This document shows, in pieces, positions 49,795-59,281 of a stretch of 62,328 nt of DNA. The DNA lies in the NCBI RefSeq assembly GCF_016908875.1, contig NZ_JAFBES010000014.1, forward strand, positions 1 to 62,328, given 5' to 3'. The DNA comes from Bacillus ectoiniformans. Lineage in GTDB: Bacteria > Bacillota > Bacilli > Bacillales > Domibacillaceae. Each line of letters opens with the position of its first letter. The first letter of the stretch is position 1. The position numbers and the translations under genes are program-made. A model generated the notes under the pieces. That model was not told the DNA's origin, ran no database searches, and saw nothing but the letters and a program-made list of their open reading frames with translations.

Positions 49795-51129
49795 TTGCAA
49801 TTATTTTCAAATACAGTCTCGGCTGCGAATGAGCTATTATGGGGATGGTTTCTTATCTTCGCATTGCTTGGGATCGGCGTTTTTTATACATTTTATTTAA
49901 GATTTGTTCAAATTAGGGACATTCCGAAAGCTTTTCGAATCATGTTCCGCAAGAAAGAAAACAGCCAAGAAGGTATATCCTCTTTCCAGGCGTTAGCCAC
50001 TTCTATCGCAGGACAAGTGGGAACTGGAAATTTGGCTGGAGTAGCCACAGCGATTGCAGCAGGCGGACCCGGCGCCATTTTTTGGATGTGGGTAAGCTCA
50101 TTTTTGGGAATGGCAACGATCTTTGCCGAGGCTGTTTTAGCCCAAACTTACCGCGTGAAGAAAAACGGAGAATATTTAGGAGGACCTGCTTATTATATAG
50201 ATCGTGGATTGGGAAATAAGAAGCTGGCGGCACTCTTTGCTATTTTCATTATTATAGCACTTGGTTTAGTTGGTAATATGGTGCAATCGAATTCTATCGC
50301 TGCCGCTTTTAAATCGGTCACTCCCATTCCTTCTGTCGTCATCGGGATCGTCATCGCCGTGTTAGCAGGACTTGTTTTGTTCGGGGGAATCAACCGCATT
50401 GCCTCATTTGCAGAAAAAACAGTTCCGCTAATGGCCTTGTTTTATATAATCGGAAGCTGTTTATTGCTTTTTCAGTTTAGAGCGGAGATCATACCTGTAC
50501 TTCAATTGATTTTTGCGTCCGCATTTAAATTAGAAGCCGCAGGAGGCGGTGTTTTAGGCGCCACCATTAAAGAAGCGATTCGCTATGGAGTAGCCAGGGG
50601 GCTGTTTTCTAATGAAGCTGGAATGGGTTCAACGCCACATGCTCACGCGACAGCACAAGTCCGCCACCCAGCAGAACAAGGACTGGTAGCCGTCATTGGC
50701 GTTTTAATTGATACGATTATTATTTGTACGGTTACTGCTCTAGTTATTTTAGTCACAGGCTCCTATACATCGGGCGAAACAGGGATTGAATTAACCCAGC
50801 AAAGCTTTATTTCCGGTTTTGGAACGTACGGACAAGTGTTTATAGCCGTTTGTTTGCTGTTTTTTGCCTTTACTACGATCATAGGCTGGGCCTATTTTGG
50901 AGAGTTAAATGTGAAATATTTATGGAATGGAAAAGGCGTTCAATTCTACAGGCTCGTTGTACTAGGTTTTATTATTATGGGTTCAGCCGTTCACCAAGTA
51001 GCTTTTGTATGGGAGCTCGCTGATTTCTTTAATGGATTAATGATCATTCCGAACTTAATCGCGCTGTGGCTGTTAAAAAATATTGTGGGTGCTTCCTTGA
51101 GAGATTATAAAATGAAAATGGACAAATGA
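49795..51129 (+). CDS. Sodium/proton-dependent alanine/glycine symporter (AGCS family)
   Basis: This is a membrane transporter of 444 residues with about ten to eleven hydrophobic segments. Family motifs are GQVGTGNLAGVATAIAAGGPGA (residues near 78-99), the GGPAYYIDRGLG loop and FSNEAGMGSTPHAHA. AGCS members import alanine, glycine or glutamine with sodium or protons. Which one is not clear. I chose TTG 49795 because AGGAG (49781-49785) is only 3 nt from the ATG at 49789, too close for use. The gene stands alone between hfq and spoVK. Confidence 0.9.
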   Translation: MQLFSNTVSAANELLWGWFLIFALLGIGVFYTFYLRFVQIRDIPKAFRIMFRKKENSQEGISSFQALATSIAGQVGTGNLAGVATAIAAGGPGAIFWMWVSSFLGMATIFAEAVLAQTYRVKKNGEYLGGPAYYIDRGLGNKKLAALFAIFIIIALGLVGNMVQSNSIAAAFKSVTPIPSVVIGIVIAVLAGLVLFGGINRIASFAEKTVPLMALFYIIGSCLLLFQFRAEIIPVLQLIFASAFKLEAAGGGVLGATIKEAIRYGVARGLFSNEAGMGSTPHAHATAQVRHPAEQGLVAVIGVLIDTIIICTVTALVILVTGSYTSGETGIELTQQSFISGFGTYGQVFIAVCLLFFAFTTIIGWAYFGELNVKYLWNGKGVQFYRLVVLGFIIMGSAVHQVAFVWELADFFNGLMIIPNLIALWLLKNIVGASLRDYKMKMDK

Positions 51130-51154
51130 CAGCTGCGTTGCTGTCATTTTTTTA
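51124..51154 (+). terminator. Terminator of the AGCS symporter gene
   Basis: A perfect 10-bp stem (AAATGACAGC / GCTGTCATTT) with a 6-nt loop, then TTTT. The stop codon lies in the left arm. Confidence 0.9.
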
Positions 51155-51260
51155 TGTATGAGTTGTGAATGCGAAGAATAGAATGGTAAGAGAGAGGGAG
51201 TATTTCTTGGGAAATCGCAAAAGTTGACATAGACAGACAACTTACGTCAAAGATCGGTGG

Positions 51261-52205
51261 GTGAGAGAAGTGAAACAGCCGATACGATTAAAAGATAATG
51301 GTCAAATCAATGTCGTGCTGCATACAAAAAACGAGCAGAAACAACCAAAAACCCGTGAAAACCGTCCGCATTCATGGCCTAACTCTGCAGAACATATTGT
51401 ATTGAAAAGTATAGAGCGGGAATTAGAAGGTCTGATCGGCCTTGAAGAAATGAAAAAGATGATCAGGGAAATATACGCATGGATTTTTATCAACAGAAAA
51501 CGAGAAGCAAGCGGGTTGAAATCAGGAAAACAAGTCTTGCATATGATGTTTAAAGGCAATCCCGGCACTGGAAAGACGACAGCTGCCAGAATGATCGGCA
51601 AGCTGTTTCATGAGATGAAGGTGCTGTCGAAGGGACATTTAATTGAAGCGGAACGAGCTGATTTAGTAGGGGAATACATTGGCCATACCGCTCAGAAGAC
51701 GAGAGATTTAATCAAAAAGGCGATGGGAGGCATACTTTTTATTGATGAAGCCTACTCATTAGGCCGAGGAGGAGAAAAAGACTTTGGCAAAGAGGCCATA
51801 GATACGCTGGTGAAGCATATGGAAGATAAACAGAATGACTTCATATTAATATTAGCTGGCTATCCCCGGGAAATGAATCACTTCTTCACATTAAATCCGG
51901 GGCTGGAATCCAGGTTTCCATTTATCTTTGACTTTCCTGATTACCGGCCTGAGCAGCTAATGGAAATTGCAGAAATTATGGCGAAAGAAAAGGAATACCA
52001 ATTTAGTTCTGAAGCAAAGATCAAGCTCCGGGAACATTTTACTCATAAGACGAATAAAACTTCGGCTCCCTTTTCGAATGGAAGATATGTAAGAAATATT
52101 ATTGAAAAGGCGATGCGTGCTCATGCGGTCAGGGTGCTTGCGGAAAATGAATATAATTATACAGAATTAATGACGATTCGAGGGGAAGACCTCTCTTTCA
52201 GCTGA
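51261..52205 (+). CDS. spoVK: Stage V sporulation protein K (AAA+ ATPase)
   Basis: SpoVK is a CbxX/CfxQ-type AAA+ ATPase made in the mother cell and required for spore maturation. Walker A GNPGTGKT is at 99-106, Walker B GGILFIDEAYSL near 155, and SRFPFIFDF includes the sensor/arginine finger. It has 314 residues (322 in B. subtilis). Two GTG starts are possible (51261 and 51270), and neither has a perfect ribosome site. A clear sigma-E or sigma-K promoter was not found. Confidence 0.93.
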   Translation: MREVKQPIRLKDNGQINVVLHTKNEQKQPKTRENRPHSWPNSAEHIVLKSIERELEGLIGLEEMKKMIREIYAWIFINRKREASGLKSGKQVLHMMFKGNPGTGKTTAARMIGKLFHEMKVLSKGHLIEAERADLVGEYIGHTAQKTRDLIKKAMGGILFIDEAYSLGRGGEKDFGKEAIDTLVKHMEDKQNDFILILAGYPREMNHFFTLNPGLESRFPFIFDFPDYRPEQLMEIAEIMAKEKEYQFSSEAKIKLREHFTHKTNKTSAPFSNGRYVRNIIEKAMRAHAVRVLAENEYNYTELMTIRGEDLSFS

Positions 52206-52245
52206 GTTTAGCATTAGCTATTCAATTAAAATCCAGTTAAAAAAG

Positions 52246-52274
52246 AGGCCGGGCAATATTTTCCCGGCCTTTCA
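52246..52274 (+). terminator. Terminator of spoVK
   Basis: A perfect 8-bp GC-rich stem (AGGCCGGG / CCCGGCCT) with a 9-nt loop is followed by TTC and A's, so the T-tract is weak. Confidence 0.7.
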
Positions 52275-52301
52275 AAAAGATTATATTTTCAGATAAATTA
52301 A

Positions 52302-52331
52302 TTGTCAAAAATATGTCGATTGTGTTACAAT
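52302..52331 (+). promoter_or_regulatory. Promoter of the TetR gene
   Basis: TTGTCA (52302-52307) and TACAAT (52326-52331) are 18 bp apart. Their place supports the start at 52352 over an ATG at 52313. Confidence 0.65.
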
Positions 52332-52351
52332 ACTTTCAAAGGATGATAGAT

Positions 52352-52987
52352 ATGAAAAAAAAACCATTAAAAGAAAGAATTGTAGAAACCTCACTCTTAA
52401 TGTTTGAAAAGAATGGCTATCATGGTGTGACTGTTGATCAAATAGTAGAAGAGTGCGGAACGTCCAAGGGGGGATTTTACCACAATTTCAAGTCAAAAGA
52501 TGAATTGCTGTATCATATACATGATGTATTTATCTCATATGTTCTAGATAAAGCAAAGGAATCATATAATAATTACACTACCCCAGTTTCGAGACTTTGC
52601 GCCATCATCAATTCATTCACTAAGGTATTTGATTTATATAAACCGCATATCACCGTGTTTTATCAAGAAAGCACATATTTAAAGGGAGATTTTCATCAGA
52701 AAATCAATGATAAGCGCGATGAATACCGTAAGCTCTTGCAACGGGTGATTGAAGAAGGCCAATCTTCTGGAGATTTTCGCCGTGAAGTGCCCCCAGAAAT
52801 TACAACAATGGCGATTATAGGTATGGTTAATTGGATTTACAAATGGTACAAACGTGATGGGGAACTGTCAATTGAAAAAATCGCAGAAATTTTTAACGAT
52901 TTAATCTTGCATTCATTAATAACTGAAAAAGGATTAATGGATCAGGATATTCCTAAATATTTTTTGAGAAGTCAGCCGGTAAATTAA
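52352..52987 (+). CDS. TetR-family transcriptional regulator of the acyl-CoA operon
   Basis: The 211-residue protein has a TetR N-terminal helix-turn-helix ([28 protein letters not shown], about 25-52) and a helical ligand domain. It lies directly before the leucine/acyl-CoA operon, and two palindromes of TetR-operator type sit between them, so it is probably a repressor released by an acyl-CoA. That ligand is inference from position and from related regulators such as FadR. ATG 52352 has AAAGGATGATAG upstream. Confidence 0.88.
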   Translation: MKKKPLKERIVETSLLMFEKNGYHGVTVDQIVEECGTSKGGFYHNFKSKDELLYHIHDVFISYVLDKAKESYNNYTTPVSRLCAIINSFTKVFDLYKPHITVFYQESTYLKGDFHQKINDKRDEYRKLLQRVIEEGQSSGDFRREVPPEITTMAIIGMVNWIYKWYKRDGELSIEKIAEIFNDLILHSLITEKGLMDQDIPKYFLRSQPVN

Positions 52988-53014
52988 AGCTGGCTATTAT
53001 AAAGGGGTAAACAA

Positions 53015-53046
53015 ACCGACTGGTCTGTCCAAACCAACTGGTCGGT
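53015..53046. promoter_or_regulatory. Tandem TetR-type operators before the acyl-CoA operon
   Basis: ACCGACTGGTCTGT (53015-53028) and ACCAACTGGTCGGT (53033-53046) are near-palindromes of 14 bp, each one base from perfect ACCGAC..GTCGGT symmetry in its outer arms. Their centres are 18 bp apart. They lie 30-60 bp before the first operon gene and downstream of a possible -10 (TATTAT at 52995). Confidence 0.75.
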
Positions 53047-53075
53047 ACAAAAAACGAATAAAGGGGAAATTGAGG

Positions 53076-54218
53076 ATGAATTTTGAATTAACTAAGGAAC
53101 AGCAAATGTTAAAAGAAATGGTAAGAGACTTTGCAGAAAAAGAAATTAAGCCTTATGCTCAAGAGCTGGATGAAACTTCAGAGTTTCGTCATGAAACGTT
53201 TAAGAAAATGGCTGAATTAGGACTTATGGGAATTCCGTTTCCAGAAGAGTATGGCGGAGTTGGCGGCGATACGATCTCTTATGCAATTGCAGTAGAAGAA
53301 ATCGGAAAAGCTTGCGGTGGAACTGGTTTGAGTTATGCGGCAGCCATCAGTTTGGGAGCTAGCCCAATTTATTATTTCGGAACAGAAGAACAAAAGCAGG
53401 AATGGCTCGTACCAATGGCGAAAGGAGAAACATTGGGATCCTTCGGCTTAACAGAGCCTAATGCAGGGTCGGATGCTGGCGGAACCCGCACAAAAGCTGT
53501 ATTGGATGGTGACGAATATGTAATTAATGGTGAAAAGTGCTGGATTACAAATGCAGGTTATGCCCGTCAAATCATCGTGACAGCGGTTACAGGAAAAAGA
53601 GAAGATGGAAAGAACATAGTATCTGCCATCATCGTTCCTTCCGACACGCCAGGTGTAACGATTTCTTGTAATTACGACAAAATGGGCGTACGCGGATCTA
53701 ATACTTGTGAGATTGTTTTAGATAATGTGCGTGTACCGAAAGAAAACCTTCTTGGGGATTCGAAAAAAGGTTTCAGCCAATTCTTGTTTACACTAGACGG
53801 CGGACGTATTTCTATTGCTGCTCTAGCTGTCGGAATTGCACAGGCATCTTTAGAAAAAGCTCTTCAATATGCAAAAGAAAGACAACAATTTGGTAAATCT
53901 ATTTCTAAATTCCAAGCGATTCAGTTTAAGTTGGCTGATATGGCGACAGAAGTTGAATTGGCGCGTACATTGGTTCACAAAGCAGCATGGCTGAAAGATC
54001 AAGGCAAACCATTCGGGAAAGAGGCAGCAATGGCCAAGTTGTTTGCATCTGAAACAAGTTTCCGAGCAGCGAATCAAGCGATTCAAATTCATGGCGGATA
54101 TGGTTATATGCGTGAGTATGATGTGGAGAGATATTTACGCGATGCTAAGTTATTGGAAATTGGGGAAGGCACGTCTGAAATTCAGCGTTTAGTGATCGCG
54201 CGCCACTTGGGCTGCTAA
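53076..54218 (+). CDS. yngJ: Acyl-CoA dehydrogenase (YngJ type)
   Basis: This FAD enzyme of 380 residues introduces the first double bond in an acyl-CoA. Motifs are [12 protein letters not shown] (about 125-136), WITNAGYA, and [12 protein letters not shown]. Glutamate 364 in [13 protein letters not shown] is at the catalytic-base position of butyryl-type dehydrogenases. True isovaleryl-CoA dehydrogenases usually have another residue there and the base elsewhere. So although the operon suggests isovaleryl-CoA, the substrate may be a straight or 2-methyl short-chain acyl-CoA. The sequence is close to B. subtilis YngJ. ATG 53076 has AAAGGGGA upstream. Confidence 0.92.
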   Translation: MNFELTKEQQMLKEMVRDFAEKEIKPYAQELDETSEFRHETFKKMAELGLMGIPFPEEYGGVGGDTISYAIAVEEIGKACGGTGLSYAAAISLGASPIYYFGTEEQKQEWLVPMAKGETLGSFGLTEPNAGSDAGGTRTKAVLDGDEYVINGEKCWITNAGYARQIIVTAVTGKREDGKNIVSAIIVPSDTPGVTISCNYDKMGVRGSNTCEIVLDNVRVPKENLLGDSKKGFSQFLFTLDGGRISIAALAVGIAQASLEKALQYAKERQQFGKSISKFQAIQFKLADMATEVELARTLVHKAAWLKDQGKPFGKEAAMAKLFASETSFRAANQAIQIHGGYGYMREYDVERYLRDAKLLEIGEGTSEIQRLVIARHLGC

Positions 54219-54237
54219 ATAATAAGGGGGAAAAAGA

Positions 54238-55875
54238 ATGAGTGAAATGATTCACCAAACAGTGGGGAAATTGTTGGCGAAAAGAGCAGAAGAAATTCCG
54301 AATCATGAGGCGCTAGTCTATTCTGACCGAAATTTAAGATATACGTATAAAGAGTTTGATCAGCTGTGCAGCAAGGTAGCTCGCGGACTGATGGCTCTTG
54401 GAATCAAAAAAGGGGAAAATTTGGCGGTTTGGGCAACGAATGTTCCTGAATGGGTCACACTTCAATTTGCAACTGGAAAAATGGGCTCCGTTTTAGTAAC
54501 GGTAAATACTAATTATCGGTCTGCCGAGCTTGAATACTTATTAAAACAGTCGGAGAGCACAAGCATTATCCTGATTGAAGATTACCGCGGCAATTCATAT
54601 ATTGATACGATGTATGAACTGTGTCCGGAATTGCATACGAGCGAACCTGGGCAATTGAACTCCAAACGCTTGCCGCTTTTAAAAAATGTCGTCGTCATCA
54701 GTGATAAACAATATAACGGCGCTTACAATTGGTCCGATATTTTAGAGATGGCAGATCAAGTGACAGAAAGCGAACTTGATGAAAGAATGAATTCTCTAGA
54801 GCCAGAAGATGTGATAAATATGCAATATACTTCTGGAACGACAGGCTTTCCTAAAGGGGTCATGCTTACTCACAGCAACTTAGTGAACAACGCCTACAAT
54901 ATCGCGTATTGCATGGAACTGACTAAAGAAGATCGATTATGCATACCTGTTCCATTCTTCCACTGTTTTGGATGCGTCATTGGCACATTGGCATGTGTAT
55001 CTGTTGGAGCTACGATGGTGCCTGTACAAGAGTTTGACCCTGAAGAGGTGTTAAAAACGGTAGAAAAAGAGAAGTGTACAGCGCTTCATGGTGTTCCGAC
55101 TATGTTCATAGCAGAGTTAAATCATCCGAACTTTGAGAAATACGATACATCGACTCTTCGGACGGGTGTTATGGCTGGAGCGAACTGTCCGGTTGAGGTC
55201 ATGAAATCTGTAATGGATAAAATGTATATGAAAGAAATTACGATTTGTTATGGCCAAACAGAATCTTCTCCGGTAATTACGCAGTCCCGCACGAATGATC
55301 CGATCGAACTTCGTGTGGAAACGGTCGGACGGGCGCTTCCGAATGTTGAAGTGAAGATTGTTGAACCAGGTTCAACTGAGCCGCTTCCGCCGAATGAGCA
55401 AGGAGAGCTATGCACTCGCGGCTACCATGTCATGAAAGGGTATTATAATAACCCCGAAGCGACGAATGAAGCAATTGATGCAGAAGGCTGGCTTCATACA
55501 GGAGATTTGGCTGTGATGGATGAAAACGGATATGTGCGTATAACTGGCCGTTTAAAAGATATGATTATCCGCGGCGGAGAAAATGTGTATCCACGCGAAA
55601 TTGAAGAATTTCTATATACTCACCCGAAAATCTTAGATGCTCAAGTAATAGGTGTCCCAGATGAAAAATATGGGGAAGAATTAATGGCCTGGGTTATTTT
55701 AAAAGAGGGTGAAACAGCAGAAGTGGATGAAATCAAAGAATTTTTCAAAGGGAAAATTTCCCGTCATAAAATTCCGAGACACATCATTTTTACAAAGGAA
55801 TATCCAATGACTGCATCTGGAAAAATCCAAAAATTCAAACTGCGTGAACAGTCAATGAATTTACTCAGTCAATAG
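54238..55875 (+). CDS. yngI: Acyl-CoA synthetase (AMP-forming)
   Basis: The 545-residue enzyme activates a carboxylic acid with ATP and CoA. The AMP-binding motif YTSGTTGFPKG is near residue 200, CYGQTESSPV near 340, and GRLKDMIIRGGENVYPREIEE near 440. The C-terminal lysine region SGKIQKFKLRE is complete. It is close to B. subtilis YngI. The acid may be acetoacetate or a branched fatty acid, but this is not resolved. The ATG has AAGGGGG upstream, 19 nt after yngJ. Confidence 0.9.
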   Translation: MSEMIHQTVGKLLAKRAEEIPNHEALVYSDRNLRYTYKEFDQLCSKVARGLMALGIKKGENLAVWATNVPEWVTLQFATGKMGSVLVTVNTNYRSAELEYLLKQSESTSIILIEDYRGNSYIDTMYELCPELHTSEPGQLNSKRLPLLKNVVVISDKQYNGAYNWSDILEMADQVTESELDERMNSLEPEDVINMQYTSGTTGFPKGVMLTHSNLVNNAYNIAYCMELTKEDRLCIPVPFFHCFGCVIGTLACVSVGATMVPVQEFDPEEVLKTVEKEKCTALHGVPTMFIAELNHPNFEKYDTSTLRTGVMAGANCPVEVMKSVMDKMYMKEITICYGQTESSPVITQSRTNDPIELRVETVGRALPNVEVKIVEPGSTEPLPPNEQGELCTRGYHVMKGYYNNPEATNEAIDAEGWLHTGDLAVMDENGYVRITGRLKDMIIRGGENVYPREIEEFLYTHPKILDAQVIGVPDEKYGEELMAWVILKEGETAEVDEIKEFFKGKISRHKIPRHIIFTKEYPMTASGKIQKFKLREQSMNLLSQ

Positions 55876-55890
55876 ACTGATTGCAGGCTC

Positions 55891-55920
55891 AGGTGTGTGA
55901 GATTTTCATTTCACACACCT
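55891..55920 (+). other. Stem-loop inside the acyl-CoA operon
   Basis: AGGTGTGTGA and TCACACACCT form a perfect 10-bp stem with a 10-nt loop between yngI and yngH. No T-tract follows, so a full stop is unlikely. It may stabilise or process the mRNA. Confidence 0.55.
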
Positions 55921-55974
55921 AAAACCTAATAACCTAATTGCAGCAATTCCCAGACTATATGAAAAGAGGCGATC

Positions 55975-57336
55975 ATGTTGTTTTCAAAAATTATTATTGC
56001 TAACCGGGGAGAGATTGCTCTTCGCGTGATAAGAACTTGTCAAAAGCTTGGGATTAAGTCAGTAGCAGTATATTCAGAAGCCGACGAAGGATCTCTCTTT
56101 GTCCGGCAAGCGGATGAATCTTACTGTATCGGCAAGCCGCCAGTTAACCAAAGTTATTTGAATGCAGATGAAATTATTCGTGTAGCTAAGGAGAGCGGGG
56201 CAGAAGCGGTTCACCCTGGATATGGATTGTTATCTGAAAACGCCGGCTTTGCGAGAAAGTGCATAGAAGAAGGTCTTGTATTTATCGGTCCATCCCCTGA
56301 CATCATTGCTTCTATGGGAAGCAAGATTGAAGCGAGAAAAACAATGAAAGAAGCGGGTGTTCCTATTGTTGAAGGCGTAGATACACCTCTTGCGGATGAA
56401 AATGAAGCAAAAGAAGCGGCAAAGACGATAGGCTATCCGTTAATGCTTAAAGCTTCTGCTGGCGGCGGGGGAATTGGCATGCAGCTGATCCATTCTGAAG
56501 AAGAATTGGAAAAAGCGTTTGCCGGCAATAAAAAGAGAGCAGAATCATTCTTTGGCGATGGAGCGATGTTCTTAGAGAAATTTATTCAAGAACCGCATCA
56601 CATTGAAGTGCAAATTCTAGCAGATACACATGGAAATGTCATTCCTTTATGGGAGAGGGAGTGTTCGATTCAGCGCCGTAATCAAAAAGTTGTCGAAGAA
56701 GCCCCGTCTCCATTTATTAGTGAAGAAACAAGACAGAAAATGCTAGATGCAGCTGTCAAAGCAGCGAAGCACATAGGATACAGCAATGCAGGCACGATTG
56801 AATTCCTAGTGGATCGCGAGCAGAACTTTTATTTCTTGGAAATGAATACAAGACTGCAAGTAGAGCATCCCGTAACAGAAGAAATTACTGGATTGGATCT
56901 CGTTGAGGAACAATTAAAGGTGGCCTATGGCGAGAAGCTTTCTATTACGCGTGAAGACGTGAAGCGTAACGGACATGCGATAGAAGTTCGGATTTATGCA
57001 GAAGACCCGAAAACATTCTTCCCGTCGCCAGGCAAGATCACAGAATTCAAATTGCCAGAAGGGGAAGGCATTCGCAATGAATGTTCAATCGAAGCGGGAT
57101 CTCAAGTTACTCCGTTCTATGATCCAATGATTGGGAAGTTAATTGCTTGGGGTCAAACGAGAGAAGAAGCGTGCGCGCGGATAAAATCAGCATTGGAAGA
57201 TTACAAGATTACAGGTATTAAAACCAATATCCCAATGCTTATCCAAACAGTGGGACATGAGCAGTTTTTAAAAGGTTATACAACGACGAAGTTTGTTGAG
57301 GAATATTATTTACCTCAAATGACAGCGACTAAATAG
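55975..57336 (+). CDS. yngH: Biotin carboxylase subunit of an acyl-CoA carboxylase
   Basis: This subunit carboxylates biotin on the small carrier protein encoded next. The 453-residue protein has the ATP-grasp fold with KASAGGGGIGM near 162, the EMNTRLQVEHPVTE motif near 290 and RGEIALRVIRT at the N-terminus. It is a second biotin carboxylase set dedicated to this operon, since the partner carboxyltransferase YngE lies four genes downstream. The ATG has AAAAGAGG upstream. Confidence 0.93.
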   Translation: MLFSKIIIANRGEIALRVIRTCQKLGIKSVAVYSEADEGSLFVRQADESYCIGKPPVNQSYLNADEIIRVAKESGAEAVHPGYGLLSENAGFARKCIEEGLVFIGPSPDIIASMGSKIEARKTMKEAGVPIVEGVDTPLADENEAKEAAKTIGYPLMLKASAGGGGIGMQLIHSEEELEKAFAGNKKRAESFFGDGAMFLEKFIQEPHHIEVQILADTHGNVIPLWERECSIQRRNQKVVEEAPSPFISEETRQKMLDAAVKAAKHIGYSNAGTIEFLVDREQNFYFLEMNTRLQVEHPVTEEITGLDLVEEQLKVAYGEKLSITREDVKRNGHAIEVRIYAEDPKTFFPSPGKITEFKLPEGEGIRNECSIEAGSQVTPFYDPMIGKLIAWGQTREEACARIKSALEDYKITGIKTNIPMLIQTVGHEQFLKGYTTTKFVEEYYLPQMTATK

Positions 57337-57348
57337 GAGGAATGTAAA

Positions 57349-57561
57349 ATGGCAAAGATTGAAGCGAGCATGGCAGGTAACGTGTGGAAAGTATTAGTTT
57401 CTGAAGGGGAAGAGGTGTCAGCAGGGCAAGATGTAGTCATTCTGGAGTCTATGAAAATGGAAATTCCGATTGCTGCAGAAGAAAGCGGCACAGTGAAAAA
57501 AGTATATATCCAAGAAGGAGATTTCGTTAACGAAGCCGATGCATTAGTAGAAGTAGAATAG
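57349..57561 (+). CDS. yngHB: Biotin carrier protein of the acyl-CoA carboxylase
   Basis: The 70-residue biotinyl domain has the attachment lysine K36 in ESMKMEI. It carries carboxybiotin from YngH to YngE. In B. subtilis the same small protein (YngHB) lies between yngH and yngG. The ATG has TAGGAGGAA upstream and follows yngH by 12 nt. Confidence 0.94.
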   Translation: MAKIEASMAGNVWKVLVSEGEEVSAGQDVVILESMKMEIPIAAEESGTVKKVYIQEGDFVNEADALVEVE

Positions 57562-57574
57562 GAGGCGGATTCTT

Positions 57575-58474
57575 TTGAAACTTCCAAAGACGGTGAAAAT
57601 CAAAGAGGTTGGCCCACGGGACGGCCTTCAAAATGAGAATCAGCAAATAAGTACGGAAAATAAGACAGCCTGGATCAATCAGCTATCTGAAAGCGGCCTC
57701 TCATATATTGAAGTCTCATCTTTTGTTCATCCTAAGTGGATTCCGCAGCTTGCAGATGCTGCTGCGGTCCTTGCTTCGATAGAGAGAAAGCCAGGAATTA
57801 CATATGCAGCTCTAGTGCCTAACATGAAAGGACTAGAGGGAGCGCTCTCGGCGGGCGTAGATGAAGTCAGCGTTTTTATGTCTGCGAGTGAAGCTCATAA
57901 TAAAAATAATATTAATAAAACAATTGAAGACACTTATCCGGTGCTTGAAGAGGTTGTGAAAGAGGCAAAATCAGCTGGAAAAACAGTGCGAGGCTATTTA
58001 TCTACCGTTATTGCCTGTCCATATGAAGGAGAGGTTAGCCCTGAACAAGTGAAGAGAGTGGCTGATAGGCTCTTCACAATGGGCATTGATGAATTATCGC
58101 TTGGAGATACCATAGGCGTAGGCGTGCCGACACAAGTGGAGAAGCTCTTGGAAGAATTGCTACCTGCTTTTGCGGCAGAAAAGCTGGCTATGCATTTTCA
58201 CGACACGCGCGGCACGGCTTTAGCTAATATTCTTAAATCTTTAGAAATGGGCATCACAACTTTTGACAGTGCTCTAGGAGGACTAGGGGGCTGCCCGTAT
58301 GCTAAAGGTGCATCAGGAAATGTGGCAACTGAAGATTTAATTTACATGCTTTCAGGGATGGGAATTGAAACGGGTGTAAATCTCGATCAGCTAGTTGAGG
58401 CTGGTGCATTTATGGAATCAATTTTAGGGAAACCGCTCAATAGCCGGCAGATGGATATAAGCCGCAGAACATGA
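57575..58474 (+). CDS. yngG: Hydroxymethylglutaryl-CoA lyase
   Basis: This enzyme splits HMG-CoA into acetyl-CoA and acetoacetate, the last specific step of leucine breakdown. The 299-residue TIM barrel has EVGPRDGLQNE at 11-21, metal-binding MHFHDTRG near 208, and the active-site cysteine in GGLGGCPYAKGASGN near 240. The start is TTG 57575 with AGGAGGCG upstream. Confidence 0.95.
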   Translation: MKLPKTVKIKEVGPRDGLQNENQQISTENKTAWINQLSESGLSYIEVSSFVHPKWIPQLADAAAVLASIERKPGITYAALVPNMKGLEGALSAGVDEVSVFMSASEAHNKNNINKTIEDTYPVLEEVVKEAKSAGKTVRGYLSTVIACPYEGEVSPEQVKRVADRLFTMGIDELSLGDTIGVGVPTQVEKLLEELLPAFAAEKLAMHFHDTRGTALANILKSLEMGITTFDSALGGLGGCPYAKGASGNVATEDLIYMLSGMGIETGVNLDQLVEAGAFMESILGKPLNSRQMDISRRT

Positions 58475-58488
58475 GAGGAGTGACAAGG

Positions 58489-59271
58489 ATGGCTGAAACA
58501 GTAATCATTCAAAAACCGGAAGACGGGATTGCGGTTATTAAGCTAAACCGCTCTAATGCTGCAAACGCACTGTCTCGGCAAATGCTATATGATCTGCATG
58601 AAGCGCTGAATGAAATAAAGTTCGACACCTCAATCCGGGCAGTCATTATTACTGGTGAAGGGGAGAAGGCCTTTTGTGCAGGAGCTGATTTAAAAGAGCG
58701 CAAAGGGATGGAAGATGCGGAAGTTAAGCGGATTGTCTCACTGATTGGTTCGACCATCAATGAAGTAGAGGCTTTGCCGCAGCCGGTGATTGCAGCTATT
58801 AATGGAGCAGCATTCGGGGGAGGGCTGGAACTGGCTTTAGCCTGTGATATCCGAATCGCTTCTAAGGAGGCGAAGCTAGGCTTAACAGAAACGTCACTTG
58901 CGATTATTCCAGGAGCAGGCGGAACGCAGCGTCTTCCTCGATTAATTGGTCTAGGAAAAGCGAAAGAATTGATTTTTACTGCGCAGCGTCTCACTGGAGA
59001 ACAAGCCGAGGATATCGGTTTAGTGGAGTATGCGGTGCAAGGGGCGGAATTGATGGAATGGGCGCTTAACTTAGCTAAGCAAATGGTCAAGAATGCACCG
59101 CTGGCACTCATTCAAGCGAAAACTGCCATTAATAAAGGAATGCAAACCGATCTTGCCACAGGATTAAAAATTGAAGAACTTGCCTACAGTGCGCTGATTC
59201 CTACAGAAGACCGTATGGAAGGCCTTCGTGCATTTGGAGAAAAAAGACCACCAGTCTACCAAGGAAAGTGA
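58489..59271 (+). CDS. yngF: Enoyl-CoA hydratase, probably methylglutaconyl-CoA hydratase
   Basis: The 260-residue crotonase-fold enzyme has the oxyanion-hole motifs CAGADLKER (about 63-71) and GAAFGGGLELALACD (about 105-119), and the catalytic glutamate region LTETSLAIIPGAGGTQRL. Between the carboxylase and HMG-CoA lyase genes it most likely hydrates 3-methylglutaconyl-CoA to HMG-CoA. ATG 58489 has AGAGGAGTGA upstream. An ATG at 58471 overlaps the yngG stop but precedes that site. Confidence 0.92.
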   Translation: MAETVIIQKPEDGIAVIKLNRSNAANALSRQMLYDLHEALNEIKFDTSIRAVIITGEGEKAFCAGADLKERKGMEDAEVKRIVSLIGSTINEVEALPQPVIAAINGAAFGGGLELALACDIRIASKEAKLGLTETSLAIIPGAGGTQRLPRLIGLGKAKELIFTAQRLTGEQAEDIGLVEYAVQGAELMEWALNLAKQMVKNAPLALIQAKTAINKGMQTDLATGLKIEELAYSALIPTEDRMEGLRAFGEKRPPVYQGK

Positions 59272-59281
59272 GGAGAATGAA

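Noticed and set aside
58509-59111. Minus-strand frame of 200 codons opposite yngF
   Set aside because: It is a long shadow of the GC-balanced yngF coding sequence, Ser/Ala/Pro-rich and without a ribosome site.
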